Shown here: one piece after another, positions 15,887-25,373 of the stretch
Layout: each line of letters begins with the position of its first letter
How positions within the stretch are numbered: position 1 is the stretch's first letter
Assembly (NCBI GenBank): GCA_903871605.1
Contig: CAIQHF010000035.1
Coordinates: 31,852 to 95,851, forward strand
Source: an uncultured Sphingomonadaceae bacterium
GTDB lineage: Bacteria; Pseudomonadota; Alphaproteobacteria; Sphingomonadales; Sphingomonadaceae
DNA: 64,000 nt
Direction: 5' to 3'
The notes under the pieces: generated by a model
Told to the model about the DNA's origin: nothing
Seen by the model: the letters and a program-made list of their open reading frames with translations, nothing else
Database searches by the model: none
Translations under genes and position numbers: made by a program

Positions 15887-17361
15887 ACGCTTGGGCACTC
15901 GAAATGCTGATCGCCACCACCGTGCTGATGGCGTTGGTGCTGGCCGTGCGACACCCCGTAGCGCGCGCCTTCGGTCCACGTGCGGCCTATGCATTGTGGG
16001 CTTTGCCCGCGCTGCGCGTGGCGATGCCCAGCCTGCCCGGCTGGCGGATCTTCTACGTTCCTCTCATCCACATGTCCGGCGAGCATGTCGGCGTCGGGCT
16101 GCTCAATCCGGTCGGCGCCGCGCGGATGGCGGCCGAGGATGCGGCATCGCCGCCGCTCGCGCCGCTTGCGGCGCCGGTGGAGGTCGAGACGATCCACTGG
16201 CAGGCATTGCTGCTCGCGATCTGGCTGGGTGGCGCGCTGCTGTGGTTCGGCTGGCAGATGCTGCGCTATCACGGATTTCTGCGCCATGCGCTGCGCTCCT
16301 CCGTGCTGTTGGCCAATGAATGCGGGATCGACGTGCTTGTCACGCCGCAGGTCGACGGTCCGGTCGCCGCCGGCGTGACCACGCGCCGGATCTTCCTGCC
16401 AGCCGACTTCATGAGCCGCTATACGCCATCCGAGCGACGCCTCGCGCTGCTCCACGAAGGCGCGCATCATGATCGGCGCGATATCCTCGCCAATCTCGTC
16501 GCATTGGCGGTGCTGGCGCTGCATTGGTGGAATCCGCTCGCACACCGCGCCTACAAGGCCTTCCGCGCCGATCAAGAGCTCGCTTGCGACGCGACGGTGC
16601 TGGCGGACGTCGAAAGACAGGATCGCCATGTCTATGGGAGCGCGGTGCTCAAGTCGGTGTCCGCCCGGATGCCCGGTGTCGCCTGCGCGCTCAGCCACAA
16701 GGACGAGATTGCGCGCCGTCTTCGGGCGATGGCCGCGCCGCGGATCGGCACGCGACGGTCGTGGACCGGCGCGGTCGTCGCGATCGGGGCGATCGCGGCG
16801 GGTCTGGTCGCTACCGCCTCGGGCCACGCGACGGCGGTTGATCCCGCCACCTATCTGCCGCTGTCCGAGATCGCCGCGATCCGCGCCGAAGCCGCGCAGG
16901 CGCGCAACGAAGCGCAACGCATCGCTGAGGACGGCCGGCGCGCCGCGGAAGAAGCGCAGCGGAGCACCGACGAAGGCCGCCGCGCCGCCGAGCAAGCCCG
17001 CCGCGAGGTCAAGCGTGAGCGTGCCGCGGAATCGCGCAGCGCTACCCGGGCCCGCGCCGATGCCCGGCTCGAATCTGCGCGTGCGCGCACCGAGGCGCTC
17101 GGCGCGCTGCGCGATGCCGCGACGGCACAACGCGTCGCATATTGGAGTTCCGCCGAAGGCGGCCGCCAGATCGCCGCCACCCGCCGGTCGATGGCCGCGC
17201 GGTGCGCCGCGCAGGGACGGCCCGTATCCCCGGATCTCGACTGGTCGCGGCTCGCGCTGTGTGGCGACACCGGCGCCAGCATTTCGGCGCGCGTCAACGC
17301 ACAGGTTCGTCGCGAGCTTCTCGACGACGGCATTGAATTGAAGGACGTGCGAAGCCGGTAG
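15883..17361 (+). CDS. M56-family membrane metalloprotease (BlaR1-like) with C-terminal coiled coil
   Basis: A 492-residue protein. Hydrophobic segments flank an M56 zinc protease core: HEGAH (191-195), then the third-ligand region DQELACD (Glu232), the gluzincin pattern of BlaR1/MecR1. A further membrane segment lies near 285-305. The remainder (325-430) is an alanine/arginine/glutamate-rich coiled coil instead of the penicillin-binding sensor of BlaR1, so it is unlikely to sense beta-lactams by acylation. It is translationally coupled to the BlaI repressor, its probable substrate. The extracytoplasmic coiled coil may sense envelope state (inference). Confidence 0.9.
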   Translation: MNAWALEMLIATTVLMALVLAVRHPVARAFGPRAAYALWALPALRVAMPSLPGWRIFYVPLIHMSGEHVGVGLLNPVGAARMAAEDAASPPLAPLAAPVEVETIHWQALLLAIWLGGALLWFGWQMLRYHGFLRHALRSSVLLANECGIDVLVTPQVDGPVAAGVTTRRIFLPADFMSRYTPSERRLALLHEGAHHDRRDILANLVALAVLALHWWNPLAHRAYKAFRADQELACDATVLADVERQDRHVYGSAVLKSVSARMPGVACALSHKDEIARRLRAMAAPRIGTRRSWTGAVVAIGAIAAGLVATASGHATAVDPATYLPLSEIAAIRAEAAQARNEAQRIAEDGRRAAEEAQRSTDEGRRAAEQARREVKRERAAESRSATRARADARLESARARTEALGALRDAATAQRVAYWSSAEGGRQIAATRRSMAARCAAQGRPVSPDLDWSRLALCGDTGASISARVNAQVRRELLDDGIELKDVRSR

Positions 17362-17526
17362 CCGGCCGGCTCGCGCCGGGCAACGACGATGCCGTCGTCG
17401 CTCCGCCGTCCAACTCGCCGGGGCGCATTGGAAACGGTGACCTAGTCAACGCGCCGGGCAATCATTTCATGCGAATCGCAGACCCGAAATCGCCAGGAAG
17501 ACTATATTGGTCGGCAGGCGCGCACG

Positions 17527-17982
17527 TTAATCCGTATCGCATGATACAAGTTGTCGAAGCCACGCCCTGAGCTGATCCATGTCGATATCGGGATGCGCCG
17601 CCCCGATCTCGGCATGCGTTCGCGTCCAGATGGGCAGCGCTTTCAGGAGCGCTGCGTGCCCGGCGTCCGTCAGGCGCAGGCGCCGACTGCGGCGGTCCAC
17701 CTTGTCCGTCTCTATCAGCAATAGCTTGCGACGCTCCAGTGGCTTGAGCGCAGCAGTGAGCGTGGTCCGATCGAGCCCGAGCAGTTCGGCAACGGGTGCC
17801 ATCGTCGGCGGCTCGGGGCGGTTCAGCGCCATCAGAAGCGAGAATTGCTGGTTCGTAAGGCCGACCGGCCGCAGGACCTCGTCGAACCGCCGAGCCAATG
17901 CTCGGGCAGATCGCTGCGCATGGAGACACAGGCAGCAGTCCCGTACCTCGAGGGTCGTCGCGAACGGCACCATTTTTGACAT
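17527..17982 (-). CDS. MarR-family transcriptional regulator (Cys-rich N-terminus)
   Basis: A 151-residue MarR protein with PVGLTNQQFSLLMAL, a winged helix (APVAELLGLDRTTLTAAL) and a wing (DKVDRRSRRLRLTDAG). Three cysteines in CCLC (16, 17, 19) near the dimer interface resemble redox-sensing MarR proteins, although function by thiol oxidation is inference. ATG at 17982 is 74 bases from the divergent glutathione S-transferase start; a perfect 12-base palindrome lies 12 bases upstream of this gene. It is likely an autorepressor and repressor of the GST/VOC genes. Confidence 0.9.
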   Translation of the reverse strand: MSKMVPFATTLEVRDCCLCLHAQRSARALARRFDEVLRPVGLTNQQFSLLMALNRPEPPTMAPVAELLGLDRTTLTAALKPLERRKLLLIETDKVDRRSRRLRLTDAGHAALLKALPIWTRTHAEIGAAHPDIDMDQLRAWLRQLVSCDTD

Positions 17983-17993
17983 GTCGTTTATGT

Positions 17994-18005
17994 GTTGATA
18001 TCAAC
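17994..18005. promoter_or_regulatory. MarR-type palindromic operator
   Basis: GTTGATATCAAC is a perfect 12-base palindrome in the 73-base gap between the MarR gene and the GST gene. Its size and AT-rich centre match MarR-family operators, and the position lets one site control both promoters. Confidence 0.75.
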
Positions 18006-18055
18006 TCAAGCTGTCAAGGCGGCGCTTGCGTCGCTGTCTGGGAGAGGAGAGATCG

Positions 18056-18709
18056 ATGACGGTCTTGCCCCGCATCACCACTTTCGCGTGGGTGCCGCCA
18101 TTCGCACGTGGTTTCGTCCGCGACCTGCGGCCACGCTGGGCGTTCGAGGAAGTAGGTCAAGCCTACGAAGTCGATTTGATCCGCGATGGCAAGACGACCG
18201 AACATCGTCGACTCCAGCCCTTCGGGCAGGTGCCGACCTATCGAGACGATCAGGTCGAGATATTTGAGTCGGGTGCGATCGTCCTGCGCATCGCCGAACG
18301 GGCGGGCAAATTGATTCCCGCTGATCCGGTCGCGCGTATCCGAGCAATCCAGTGGGTCATTAGCGCGCTGAATTCGATCGAACCGTGGGTGATGGCGCTC
18401 GCCGTCAATGACAAATTCGAGGCCGATCGGGAATGGTCGTTAGCACGCCACCCCAAGGTCGTCGAAGATCTTCACGGTCGGCTGCGCGACCTTGAGACAG
18501 CGCTTGGCGACAAGGGCTGGATCGACGGCGAGACATTCACCGTCGGCGACTTGATGCTGGTTTCGGTGCTCGGCGGCCTGCGCGGCACCGGGCAGCTTGC
18601 CGGCTTCCCCAAGCTCGCTGCCTATGTGGAGCGCGGCGAGGATCGCCCGGCGCATCGCAAGGCCATGGCAGACCAATTGGCTCTCTATGCCGAACCGGCA
18701 GCGGCATGA
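18056..18709 (+). CDS. Glutathione S-transferase family protein
   Basis: A 217-residue protein with an N-terminal thioredoxin-like domain ([22 protein letters not shown], then [16 protein letters not shown], the glutathione-binding Pro and Glu-Ser motif) and an all-helical C-terminal domain ([19 protein letters not shown], the GST N-capping motif region). ATG 18056 is preferred because GAGAGGAGAG precedes it. It conjugates or reduces electrophiles with glutathione in the cytosol. It is directly controlled by the divergent MarR (operator seen) and followed by a VOC-family gene, a typical xenobiotic-stress set. Confidence 0.9.
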   Translation: MTVLPRITTFAWVPPFARGFVRDLRPRWAFEEVGQAYEVDLIRDGKTTEHRRLQPFGQVPTYRDDQVEIFESGAIVLRIAERAGKLIPADPVARIRAIQWVISALNSIEPWVMALAVNDKFEADREWSLARHPKVVEDLHGRLRDLETALGDKGWIDGETFTVGDLMLVSVLGGLRGTGQLAGFPKLAAYVERGEDRPAHRKAMADQLALYAEPAAA

Positions 18710-18774
18710 GCCGACACGCACGAGAGGAGCGGGGATGTGATCTCGATCGATCGTCTCCTCGCGCCGGCGTAAGG

Positions 18775-19269
18775 ATGAGCGAGCTCACGACATGTCTGTG
18801 GTTCGATCGCGGCCAAGCCGGCGAGGCGGCTTCGTTCTACGCTGCGACTTTCCCCGACAGCCATGTCGGCAACCGCCATGCCTCGCCTTCGGATAATCCG
18901 TCGGCGGCGGTCGGGGAGGAGCTGACAGTCGAGTTCACGGTGCTCGGCCGGCCCTTCATCGGCCTGAACGGCGGCCCCGGCTTCAGGCCGAACGAAGCGG
19001 TGAGCTTCATGGTGCTGACCGAGGACCAGGACGAGACCGATCGCTATTGGAACGCGATCATCGGCCATGGCGGGGCCGAGAGCATGTGTGGCTGGTGCAA
19101 GGACCGCTGGGGTTTTTCCTGGCAGATCACACCGCGCCTGCTGCTCGAGGCGACGACCGATCCGGATCGCGCCGCCGCCAGACGCGCGATGGAGGCGATG
19201 ATGACGATGCGGAAGATCGACATTGCCGGGATCGAGGCGGCGCGCCGAGGCAGCACGGCCGGTGCTTAG
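18775..19269 (+). CDS. VOC-family (PhnB / 3-demethylubiquinone methyltransferase-like) protein
   Basis: A 164-residue glyoxalase/VOC-fold protein: [20 protein letters not shown] at the start, [36 protein letters not shown], and [14 protein letters not shown]. This is the PhnB-like subgroup (formerly annotated as 3-demethylubiquinone-9 3-methyltransferase), whose members are mostly uncharacterised. The internal ATG at 18775 (AAGG upstream) matches the family N-terminus; the frame is open from 18706 but the extra 23 residues are not family-like. It is 65 bases after the GST and likely in its operon. Confidence 0.88.
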   Translation: MSELTTCLWFDRGQAGEAASFYAATFPDSHVGNRHASPSDNPSAAVGEELTVEFTVLGRPFIGLNGGPGFRPNEAVSFMVLTEDQDETDRYWNAIIGHGGAESMCGWCKDRWGFSWQITPRLLLEATTDPDRAAARRAMEAMMTMRKIDIAGIEAARRGSTAGA

Positions 19270-19466
19270 GACCATGGGGCGCGGTCCGGTCGCTGGACGA
19301 CGTCATTCGGATCGCGGCCGCGGGCCCGGCGGCGGGATCCCGGCATGATAGGGCGGCGCGGTCATTTCACCCGACGAAACCGCCGACGTAGTCCGACCGG
19401 GACCGTTCGTGCAGATCGACAGCACGCGTGGACGGGGCGCCGGCGCAAGACGATGGAAGTTTCGCG

Positions 19467-20123
19467 ATGATCCAGCTTTTCGGCCATCCCTTCTCGTCCT
19501 ACACGTGGAAGGCGCTGATTGCCTTCTACGAGACCGACACGCCGTTCGATTTCCGGATGATCGATCCACAGCATCCGGAGAACGGCGAGGAACTCGCGCG
19601 CCGTTGGCCGTTGGCCAAGTTCCCGTTGTTGGTCGATAACGAGCGTGTCGTGTTCGAGGCGACATCGGTGATCGAACATCTCGCGGTTTTTCATCCGGGA
19701 CCGGTGCGTCTGATCCCATCGGATGCCGCAGCGGCGGTCGGGGTGCGGCAACTCGATCGGGTGTTCGACAATTATGTGATGAACGTGATGCAGGTGATCG
19801 TTGCGGACGCGCTGCGTCCCCCGTCGGATCGCGATCCCTATGGAGTCGATCGCGCCCGCGCCGATCTCGTTCGCATCTACGCCTGGCTCGACAGCGAACT
19901 GGCCGGACGCGAGTGGGCGGCCGGGGACGACTTTACGCTCGCCGATTGCGCAGCGGCGCCATCGCTTTTCTACGCCGACTGGGCAAACCCGATCGCGAGC
20001 CGATACGCGACGCTCAAGGCGTATCGCTCTCGCCTGCTGTCTCGTCCATCGGTCGCACGCTGTGTCGATGGGGCCAGGCCGTATCGCGCATATTTCCCGC
20101 TCGGCGCGCCCGATCGTGACTGA
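19467..20123 (+). CDS. Glutathione S-transferase family protein
   Basis: A 218-residue GST from ATG 19467 (GGAAG upstream). It begins IQLFGHPFSSYTWKALIAF, a GST thioredoxin-fold start with Ser in the catalytic region, then PLAKFPLLVDNERVVFEATS (cis-Pro and the Glu-x-Thr-Ser glutathione site). The C-terminal helical domain includes GDDFTLADCAAAPSLFYADW. It is 197 bases after the VOC gene on the same strand, so it may or may not be in the MarR-controlled unit. The substrate is unknown. Confidence 0.88.
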   Translation: MIQLFGHPFSSYTWKALIAFYETDTPFDFRMIDPQHPENGEELARRWPLAKFPLLVDNERVVFEATSVIEHLAVFHPGPVRLIPSDAAAAVGVRQLDRVFDNYVMNVMQVIVADALRPPSDRDPYGVDRARADLVRIYAWLDSELAGREWAAGDDFTLADCAAAPSLFYADWANPIASRYATLKAYRSRLLSRPSVARCVDGARPYRAYFPLGAPDRD

Positions 20124-20492
20124 GCGGATCCGGGCCATCAACGCTTCGCCGTGACGGGCGGCGCGCCATCCCCGACGAGAGGCGGCGCGGAGCCGATGCG
20201 ATCCGCGATCAGGGGATCGTCGTCGACCAGAATATGCGGCGCGCGACCCTCGACAGCCTCTCGGCCGCACCAAATCAGATGACGTATTGGCGTCGGTCTC
20301 GCGTCACACGACGCGCGGCACCTCGGAGGGTGGCGTGATGGCGGTGAGGCTTGGCATCGCGGGATGCCGACCGGGGCGCCGGATGGCAGCGCCGGCGTCG
20401 ACGCCCCGGGACGACGCTTGGTCGGTCGGGTCGCCGGTCGCGCCAGGCGGATCAGCCGTCGGCGGTCGGGGAGGCGGGCAGGGGACCCGCGG
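20124..20492. other. Gene-free stretch
   Basis: Frames here are proline/arginine/glycine-rich shadows with no family signature. It lies between convergent genes. I see no strong T-tailed terminator. Confidence 0.5.
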
Positions 20493-20867
20493 CTATTTCG
20501 TCCGCGCGGGATGCAGCGACTTGCCGGCGTCCTCGGCGGCCTTCTCCGCGGCTTGGACCTCGGCGCCGCATGCCTGCATCATCGCGTTCGCGGTAGCCGG
20601 CCTGACCGTCTTTTCCGCCTGGTCTATCGCGGCCGGCAGCTTGTCGTTGGCCAGTTCGACACGCAGCCGGCCCAGATAGAAGAAATGCGCGGCGAACAAC
20701 GCCCGCTGGGCATTTTCGTCCTTGGTCGAATTGGACAGCGCATTGCCCAGGACGAGGCATTGCGCATCCGTCTGGATCGACGGAGGCGCCGCCGCCACGC
20801 TGTCGGGCGCGATCGCCAAGACCGCGGCGGCGAGGGCCGGATATAGGGTGGGTCGGCGATACAGCAT
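20493..20867 (-). CDS. Secreted hypothetical protein
   Basis: A 124-residue protein with an N-terminal signal peptide (PTLYPALAAAVLAIAP, cleavage probably after the VAAA segment) and GGGAGAA before ATG 20867. The mature part is helical with two cysteines (37 and 100) that could form a disulfide, and it ends in an alanine/lysine-rich helix. No family recognised. It should be periplasmic. A longer frame continues upstream to 21317, but that part has no coding character. Confidence 0.65.
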   Translation of the reverse strand: MLYRRPTLYPALAAAVLAIAPDSVAAAPPSIQTDAQCLVLGNALSNSTKDENAQRALFAAHFFYLGRLRVELANDKLPAAIDQAEKTVRPATANAMMQACGAEVQAAEKAAEDAGKSLHPARTK

Positions 20868-21114
20868 GGTCTTCTCCCGGCGGTCGGCAGCCCGTAGCGG
20901 CATCGCGCGCCATCGGCTACCCGCGAACGACGCCCCGCACATGGTCGGACAGACATCGGTCGTCGCGACGACCCCGATCGCCCGTCGCGCCGCATCTATG
21001 CCCGGGCGTTGGTGGATCGGGAGCGTGAGCACCCGCGTCGCTTCCGCGACCGCGCGGATATCGACCGAGCATAGAGCGGAAAATCCCGTATAGGATGCCG
21101 ATCGGGAGCACCTC

Positions 21115-21705
21115 ATGCTTCGGACAGCACATGTCTGGAAATGGGGACGAGCAGCCGTGATCAAGCAAGGTGCCATATCGCTGGTGATCGGCTTCGCTCT
21201 GATCGGCGGCGTGGTCGCCAACGCCGCCATCCAGGCGGCAGCACCGACCGAGCAGGCCGGCGAGTCGCTTCCGCCGGAGCTCAGATCCAATCTGGTGCGG
21301 CTGCATGAGACGGTCACCTTCGGAGTTCCAGCCCGCTACAGAGCGATGCATCCGTCGGGCGTGCGCAATCCCGCCGTCTCCAAACGCGGCGAGATCGTCT
21401 TTCGCAACAATTGTGCCGCATGTCATGGGATGAGCGGGCGCGGGGACGGCCCGGTCGCGGGCTATCAGGCGGCGCCGCCGGCCAATCTGGCGTGGCTGTC
21501 ATTGGCGCCGACCGACAAGACCTATGCCTACATATATTGGGTCATCGCGGAAGGCGGCGGCGATTACGGCTCCGAGATGCCGGCGTTCAAATCGTCCCTG
21601 TCGAAGCCGGACATCGATGCGGTCATATCCTATGTCCAATCGGGCCCATCGCCCCCGGTGCCGGCGGACAGCCGATCCGGACACGAACCGCCCAGGCGCC
21701 GGTAG
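21115..21705 (+). CDS. c-type cytochrome
   Basis: A 196-residue protein with an N-terminal hydrophobic segment (ISLVIGFALIGGVVA) serving as signal or anchor, one haem motif CAACH (100-104) and a probable axial methionine at GSEMPAF (Met155). It fits a class I mono-haem cytochrome c of the periplasm. It lies about 310 bases upstream of the membrane PQQ glucose dehydrogenase on the same strand, so it may take part in the same periplasmic electron route. Membrane GDH normally passes electrons to ubiquinone, so that partnership is not certain. Confidence 0.88.
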   Translation: MLRTAHVWKWGRAAVIKQGAISLVIGFALIGGVVANAAIQAAAPTEQAGESLPPELRSNLVRLHETVTFGVPARYRAMHPSGVRNPAVSKRGEIVFRNNCAACHGMSGRGDGPVAGYQAAPPANLAWLSLAPTDKTYAYIYWVIAEGGGDYGSEMPAFKSSLSKPDIDAVISYVQSGPSPPVPADSRSGHEPPRRR

Positions 21706-22015
21706 GCAATCCGGGCAACCCCGCGGCAACGGCCGAAAGAGCCGGTCGGCGGTCGATCTCGACGATCGGCGACCGATGCGCCGCGCGGTCTGAAAACATG
21801 CCCGAGCCTACGCCACTCGCCGCCGTCCGGTGCGCCCGGCGCCGAGCGCGGGCGGCAGCAGCCCGCCGGCCGTTACGATACGGCCGAGGACATTTTGCGT
21901 TTTCGAGTGAAACTTAATCCACAGCAAGGGGTTCAGCGAGACATCCGGGCGAAGATCCGGGGCCGGCACCACCGTGTCCAAGCCAGCCGTCGGGCACGCA
22001 TATCAGGAATTCGCT
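21706..22015. other. Intergenic region before the PQQ dehydrogenase
   Basis: 310 bases that presumably hold the gcd promoter; an AT-richer patch (21895-21925, including AAACTTAATCC) is the best promoter area. No coding region supported. Confidence 0.4.
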
Positions 22016-24376
22016 ATGACCACAGGTGTCTGGGCCCGCCTATCCGCCGCCTTGTGCCTTTTGCTTGGGATCGTTGTGGCGATCGCCGGAGCGTGGCTCG
22101 CGGTGCTCGGCGGCTCGCCTTATTATGTGATCCTGGGCATCGCGCTGGTCGTCGACGCGGTACTGCTGTGGCGTGGCCACCGCTTCGCCTATCCGCTGTA
22201 CGCGCTGATCCTCGTCGCAACCTTGATCTGGGCGCTGGCCGAGGTCGGCTTCAACTTCTGGCCGCTGGCGCCGCGCGGCGACATCCTCGTGCCGTTCGGC
22301 CTGTGGCTGCTCGCGCCTTGGGTGACGCGATCCTTCCCGGACGGGCGCCGCCCCTGGCGGATGCCGCTGGTCGGCGCCGTCGTCGCGTCGGTCGTCGTCG
22401 TCGGCATCGCGCTCGCCACGACCAATGACGACGTGGCCGGCCGGCTGCCGACGGCCACCGTCGGCGCGGCGCCGCAGACCGATGCCGACACGATTCCCGA
22501 CGACGAATGGCACGCCTATGGCCGCACCGGCGCGGGCGACCATTTCTCGCCGCTGACCCAGATCACCCCCGACAACGTCAAGAATCTCAAGGTCGCCTGG
22601 ACCTTCCGCACCGGCGACATCAAGGGGCCGGGCGATTCGCTCGAGACTACCGATGAGGTGACGCCGCTCAAGATCGGCGACACCGTCTATCTCTGCTCGC
22701 CGCACCAGAAGGTGTTCGCGCTCGACGCGGCGACCGGCAAGCAGAAGTGGGTGTTCGACCCCAAGGTGGTGGACGATCCGACCTTCCAGCACCTGACCTG
22801 TCGTGGCGTCTCCTACCATGCGACCCCTGCCGGCGCGAAGACCTCGGACGGTGCCCCCGCGCCGCTCGAATGCCAACAGCGGCTGCTTCTGCCGACCAAT
22901 GACGGCCGCATGTTCGCGCTCGACGCCGCCACCGGCACGCCTTGCGCAGGCTTCGGCCAGAACGGCGTGATAGACCTCAAGGACGGCATGACCGTCAAGC
23001 ACAAGGGATTTTACGAGGGCACCTCGCCGCCGGTCGTCACGCGCGCGATGGTGATCATGGCGGGCGCGGTGATCGACAATTATTCGACCAACGAGCCCTC
23101 CGGTGTGGTGCGCGGGTTCGACGTCTATACCGGCAAGCTCGTCTGGGCATGGGACGCCGGCGCGATCGACGAGAATGCGCTGGCATCCGCGACGCATCAC
23201 TACACCGCCAACTCGCCCAACAGCTGGTCGATCTCGGCGGTCGACGAGAAGCTCGGTCTGATCTACCTGCCGATGGGCGGGCCGGCGCCGGACATTTGGG
23301 GTGGGAACCGCACGCCGCAGATGGAGCGCTACGGCAGCGCGCTCGTCGCGCTGGATGTCGCCACGGGCAAGCGGGTCTGGTCCTACCAGACCGTCCATCA
23401 CGATCTGTGGGACATGGACCTGCCCTCGCAACCGAGCCTTCTCGATCTGCGCACCCCCAAGGGAATCATCCCCGCAATCTACGCGCCGACCAAGAGCGGC
23501 AACATCTTCGTGCTCGACCGCCGTACCGGCAAGCTGATCGTCGGCGCGCCCGAGCGACCGGTGCCACAGGGTGCAGCAGCCGGCGATCGGCTGTCGCCGA
23601 CACAGCCCTTTTCCGATCTCAGCTTCCAGCCCAAGGCGCATCTGACCGACGCGAACATGTGGGGCGCGACGATGTTCGATCAGCTGGCGTGCCGCATCAT
23701 GTTCAAGCGGCTGCGCTACGAGGGTCCGTTCACGCCGCCGAGCACGCAGGGCACGCTGGTGTTCCCCGGTGACGTCGGCATGTTCGAATGGGGCGGGATA
23801 TCGGTGAACCCGCGCCGGCAGGTCGCGATCGCGAATCCGATCGTCTTCCCCTTCGTCTCCAAGCTTTTGCCGCGCGGGCCCGACAATCCGCCGGCGCCGA
23901 ACGGGGCGCACCCGCCGGGTAGCGAGACCGGCGTCCAGCCGATGTACGGCGTGCCGTTCGGGGTCGAGCTCCACCCCTTCCTGTCGCCGCTCGGCTTCCC
24001 CTGCATGGCGCCGCCGTGGGGATATATGTCGGGCATCGATCTCAACACCAACAAGATCGTGTGGAAGCACAAGGTCGGCACGACGCGCGATTCAGTCGTC
24101 CCGCTGCCGTTCAAGCTCGGTATGCCGATGCTCGGCGGAACGATGTCGACGGGGGGCGGCGTCGCATTCCTCACCGCGACGATGGACGATTACATTCGCG
24201 CCTTCGACGTGACCACGGGCAGGATGCTGTGGCAGGCGCGCCTGCCCGCGGGCGGGCAGTCGACCCCGATGAGCTATGCGGAGCACGGCAAGCAATATGT
24301 CGTCACCGCAGCGGGTGGGCACGGCTCGTTCGGCACCAAGCTAGGCGATTACGTGATCGCCTATTCGCTTCCCTAG
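22016..24376 (+). CDS. gcd: Membrane-bound PQQ-dependent dehydrogenase, glucose/quinate/shikimate family
   Basis: A 786-residue protein: an N-terminal membrane domain of about 140 residues with several hydrophobic helices, then a periplasmic eight-bladed propeller starting DDEWHAYGRTGAGDHFSPL. Propeller features include VKNLKVAWTFRTGD, SPHQKVFALDAATGKQKW, HHDLWDMDLPSQP and GGTMSTGGGVAFL, all typical of membrane glucose dehydrogenase. With PQQ and a divalent cation it oxidises aldoses to lactones in the periplasm and reduces ubiquinone. ATG 22016 has AGGAA upstream and is preferred over 21974. No PQQ biosynthesis genes are in the window. Quinate/shikimate specificity cannot be excluded. Confidence 0.93.
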   Translation: MTTGVWARLSAALCLLLGIVVAIAGAWLAVLGGSPYYVILGIALVVDAVLLWRGHRFAYPLYALILVATLIWALAEVGFNFWPLAPRGDILVPFGLWLLAPWVTRSFPDGRRPWRMPLVGAVVASVVVVGIALATTNDDVAGRLPTATVGAAPQTDADTIPDDEWHAYGRTGAGDHFSPLTQITPDNVKNLKVAWTFRTGDIKGPGDSLETTDEVTPLKIGDTVYLCSPHQKVFALDAATGKQKWVFDPKVVDDPTFQHLTCRGVSYHATPAGAKTSDGAPAPLECQQRLLLPTNDGRMFALDAATGTPCAGFGQNGVIDLKDGMTVKHKGFYEGTSPPVVTRAMVIMAGAVIDNYSTNEPSGVVRGFDVYTGKLVWAWDAGAIDENALASATHHYTANSPNSWSISAVDEKLGLIYLPMGGPAPDIWGGNRTPQMERYGSALVALDVATGKRVWSYQTVHHDLWDMDLPSQPSLLDLRTPKGIIPAIYAPTKSGNIFVLDRRTGKLIVGAPERPVPQGAAAGDRLSPTQPFSDLSFQPKAHLTDANMWGATMFDQLACRIMFKRLRYEGPFTPPSTQGTLVFPGDVGMFEWGGISVNPRRQVAIANPIVFPFVSKLLPRGPDNPPAPNGAHPPGSETGVQPMYGVPFGVELHPFLSPLGFPCMAPPWGYMSGIDLNTNKIVWKHKVGTTRDSVVPLPFKLGMPMLGGTMSTGGGVAFLTATMDDYIRAFDVTTGRMLWQARLPAGGQSTPMSYAEHGKQYVVTAAGGHGSFGTKLGDYVIAYSLP

Positions 24377-24500
24377 CGGCTCGTCGGTCCCGCGTCGTCG
24401 GGGTTCAGGCCACGATCGCTGGCGGAGACGGCATCCGCCATCCGTCGCCGCCGTATCGCATCCCGATTGCGGCGGCGGCGATGGCGGCGGGCGAAGCCGC

Positions 24501-25373
24501 TCAGCCGCTCATCTCGTCGAGCGCCGCCATGGCCGTGTCCGTCAGCTCGAGCGATGCGGCAGCCAGATTCTCGCGCAGATGCACGACCGACGAGGTGCCG
24601 GGGATCAGCAGGATGTTGGGCGAGCGCCGAAGCAGCCAGGCAAGCGCCACCTGCATCGGAGTGGCGTCAAGGTTGCGCGCGACGTCGTCCAGCCTGGACG
24701 ATTGCAAGCGGCTGAACCCGCCCAGCGGGAAGAAAGGCACATAGGCGATGCCTTGCTCGGCCAGCGCGTCGATCAGCGCGTCGTCCTCGCGGTGCGCGAG
24801 ATTATAAAGGTTCTGCACGCAGGCGAGCGGTGCGATCGCGCTCGCCTCGGCGACCTGGCGCGCCGTCACGTTGCTGACGCCGAGATGCCGGATCAGCCCC
24901 TCGTCGCGCATTGCCGCCAGTGCCGCGAAGGGTGTCGCGATCGATCCCTCGGTCGGACCGGCATTGCCGCCGCCGAGCATGGCGCGGAAATTGACCAGCT
25001 CGAGCGTATCGAGCGCGAGATTGCGCAGATTGTCCTCCACCGCCCGGCGCAGTTCGCTGGCCGACGCCGCGACATTCCAAGACGCGTCGTCGCCGCGCAC
25101 CGCGCCGACCTTGGTGACGAGGACGAGCTCCTGCGGATAGGGCGCGAGCGCCTCGCGGATCAGCTCGTTGACGACGTGCGGGCCGTAGAAGTCGCTGGTG
25201 TCGATATGCGTGACGCCCGCGGCCACCGCCGCGCGCAGCACGTCGAGCGCGGCGTCCCGGTCTCTCGGCGGGCCGAACACGTGCGGACCCGCGAGCTGCA
25301 TCGCGCCATAGCCCATCCGGTTCACCGCGCGGTCGCCGAGCATGAATTGGCCTGCCGGTTCGATGGCGTTCAT
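24501..25373 (-). CDS. Aldo/keto reductase family oxidoreductase
   Basis: A 290-residue (alpha/beta)8 NADPH reductase. Catalytic Asp and Tyr appear in THIDTSDFYGP and Lys in LVTKVG. The usual catalytic His position reads VNFRAM, as in the YdbC/pyridoxal-4-dehydrogenase-like subgroup where it is also not His. The C-terminal LLIPGTSSVVHLRENL binds the NADP phosphate. It reduces aldehydes or ketones in the cytosol. It converges on gcd with a 124-base gap and has its own upstream region. Confidence 0.9.
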   Translation of the reverse strand: MNAIEPAGQFMLGDRAVNRMGYGAMQLAGPHVFGPPRDRDAALDVLRAAVAAGVTHIDTSDFYGPHVVNELIREALAPYPQELVLVTKVGAVRGDDASWNVAASASELRRAVEDNLRNLALDTLELVNFRAMLGGGNAGPTEGSIATPFAALAAMRDEGLIRHLGVSNVTARQVAEASAIAPLACVQNLYNLAHREDDALIDALAEQGIAYVPFFPLGGFSRLQSSRLDDVARNLDATPMQVALAWLLRRSPNILLIPGTSSVVHLRENLAAASLELTDTAMAALDEMSG

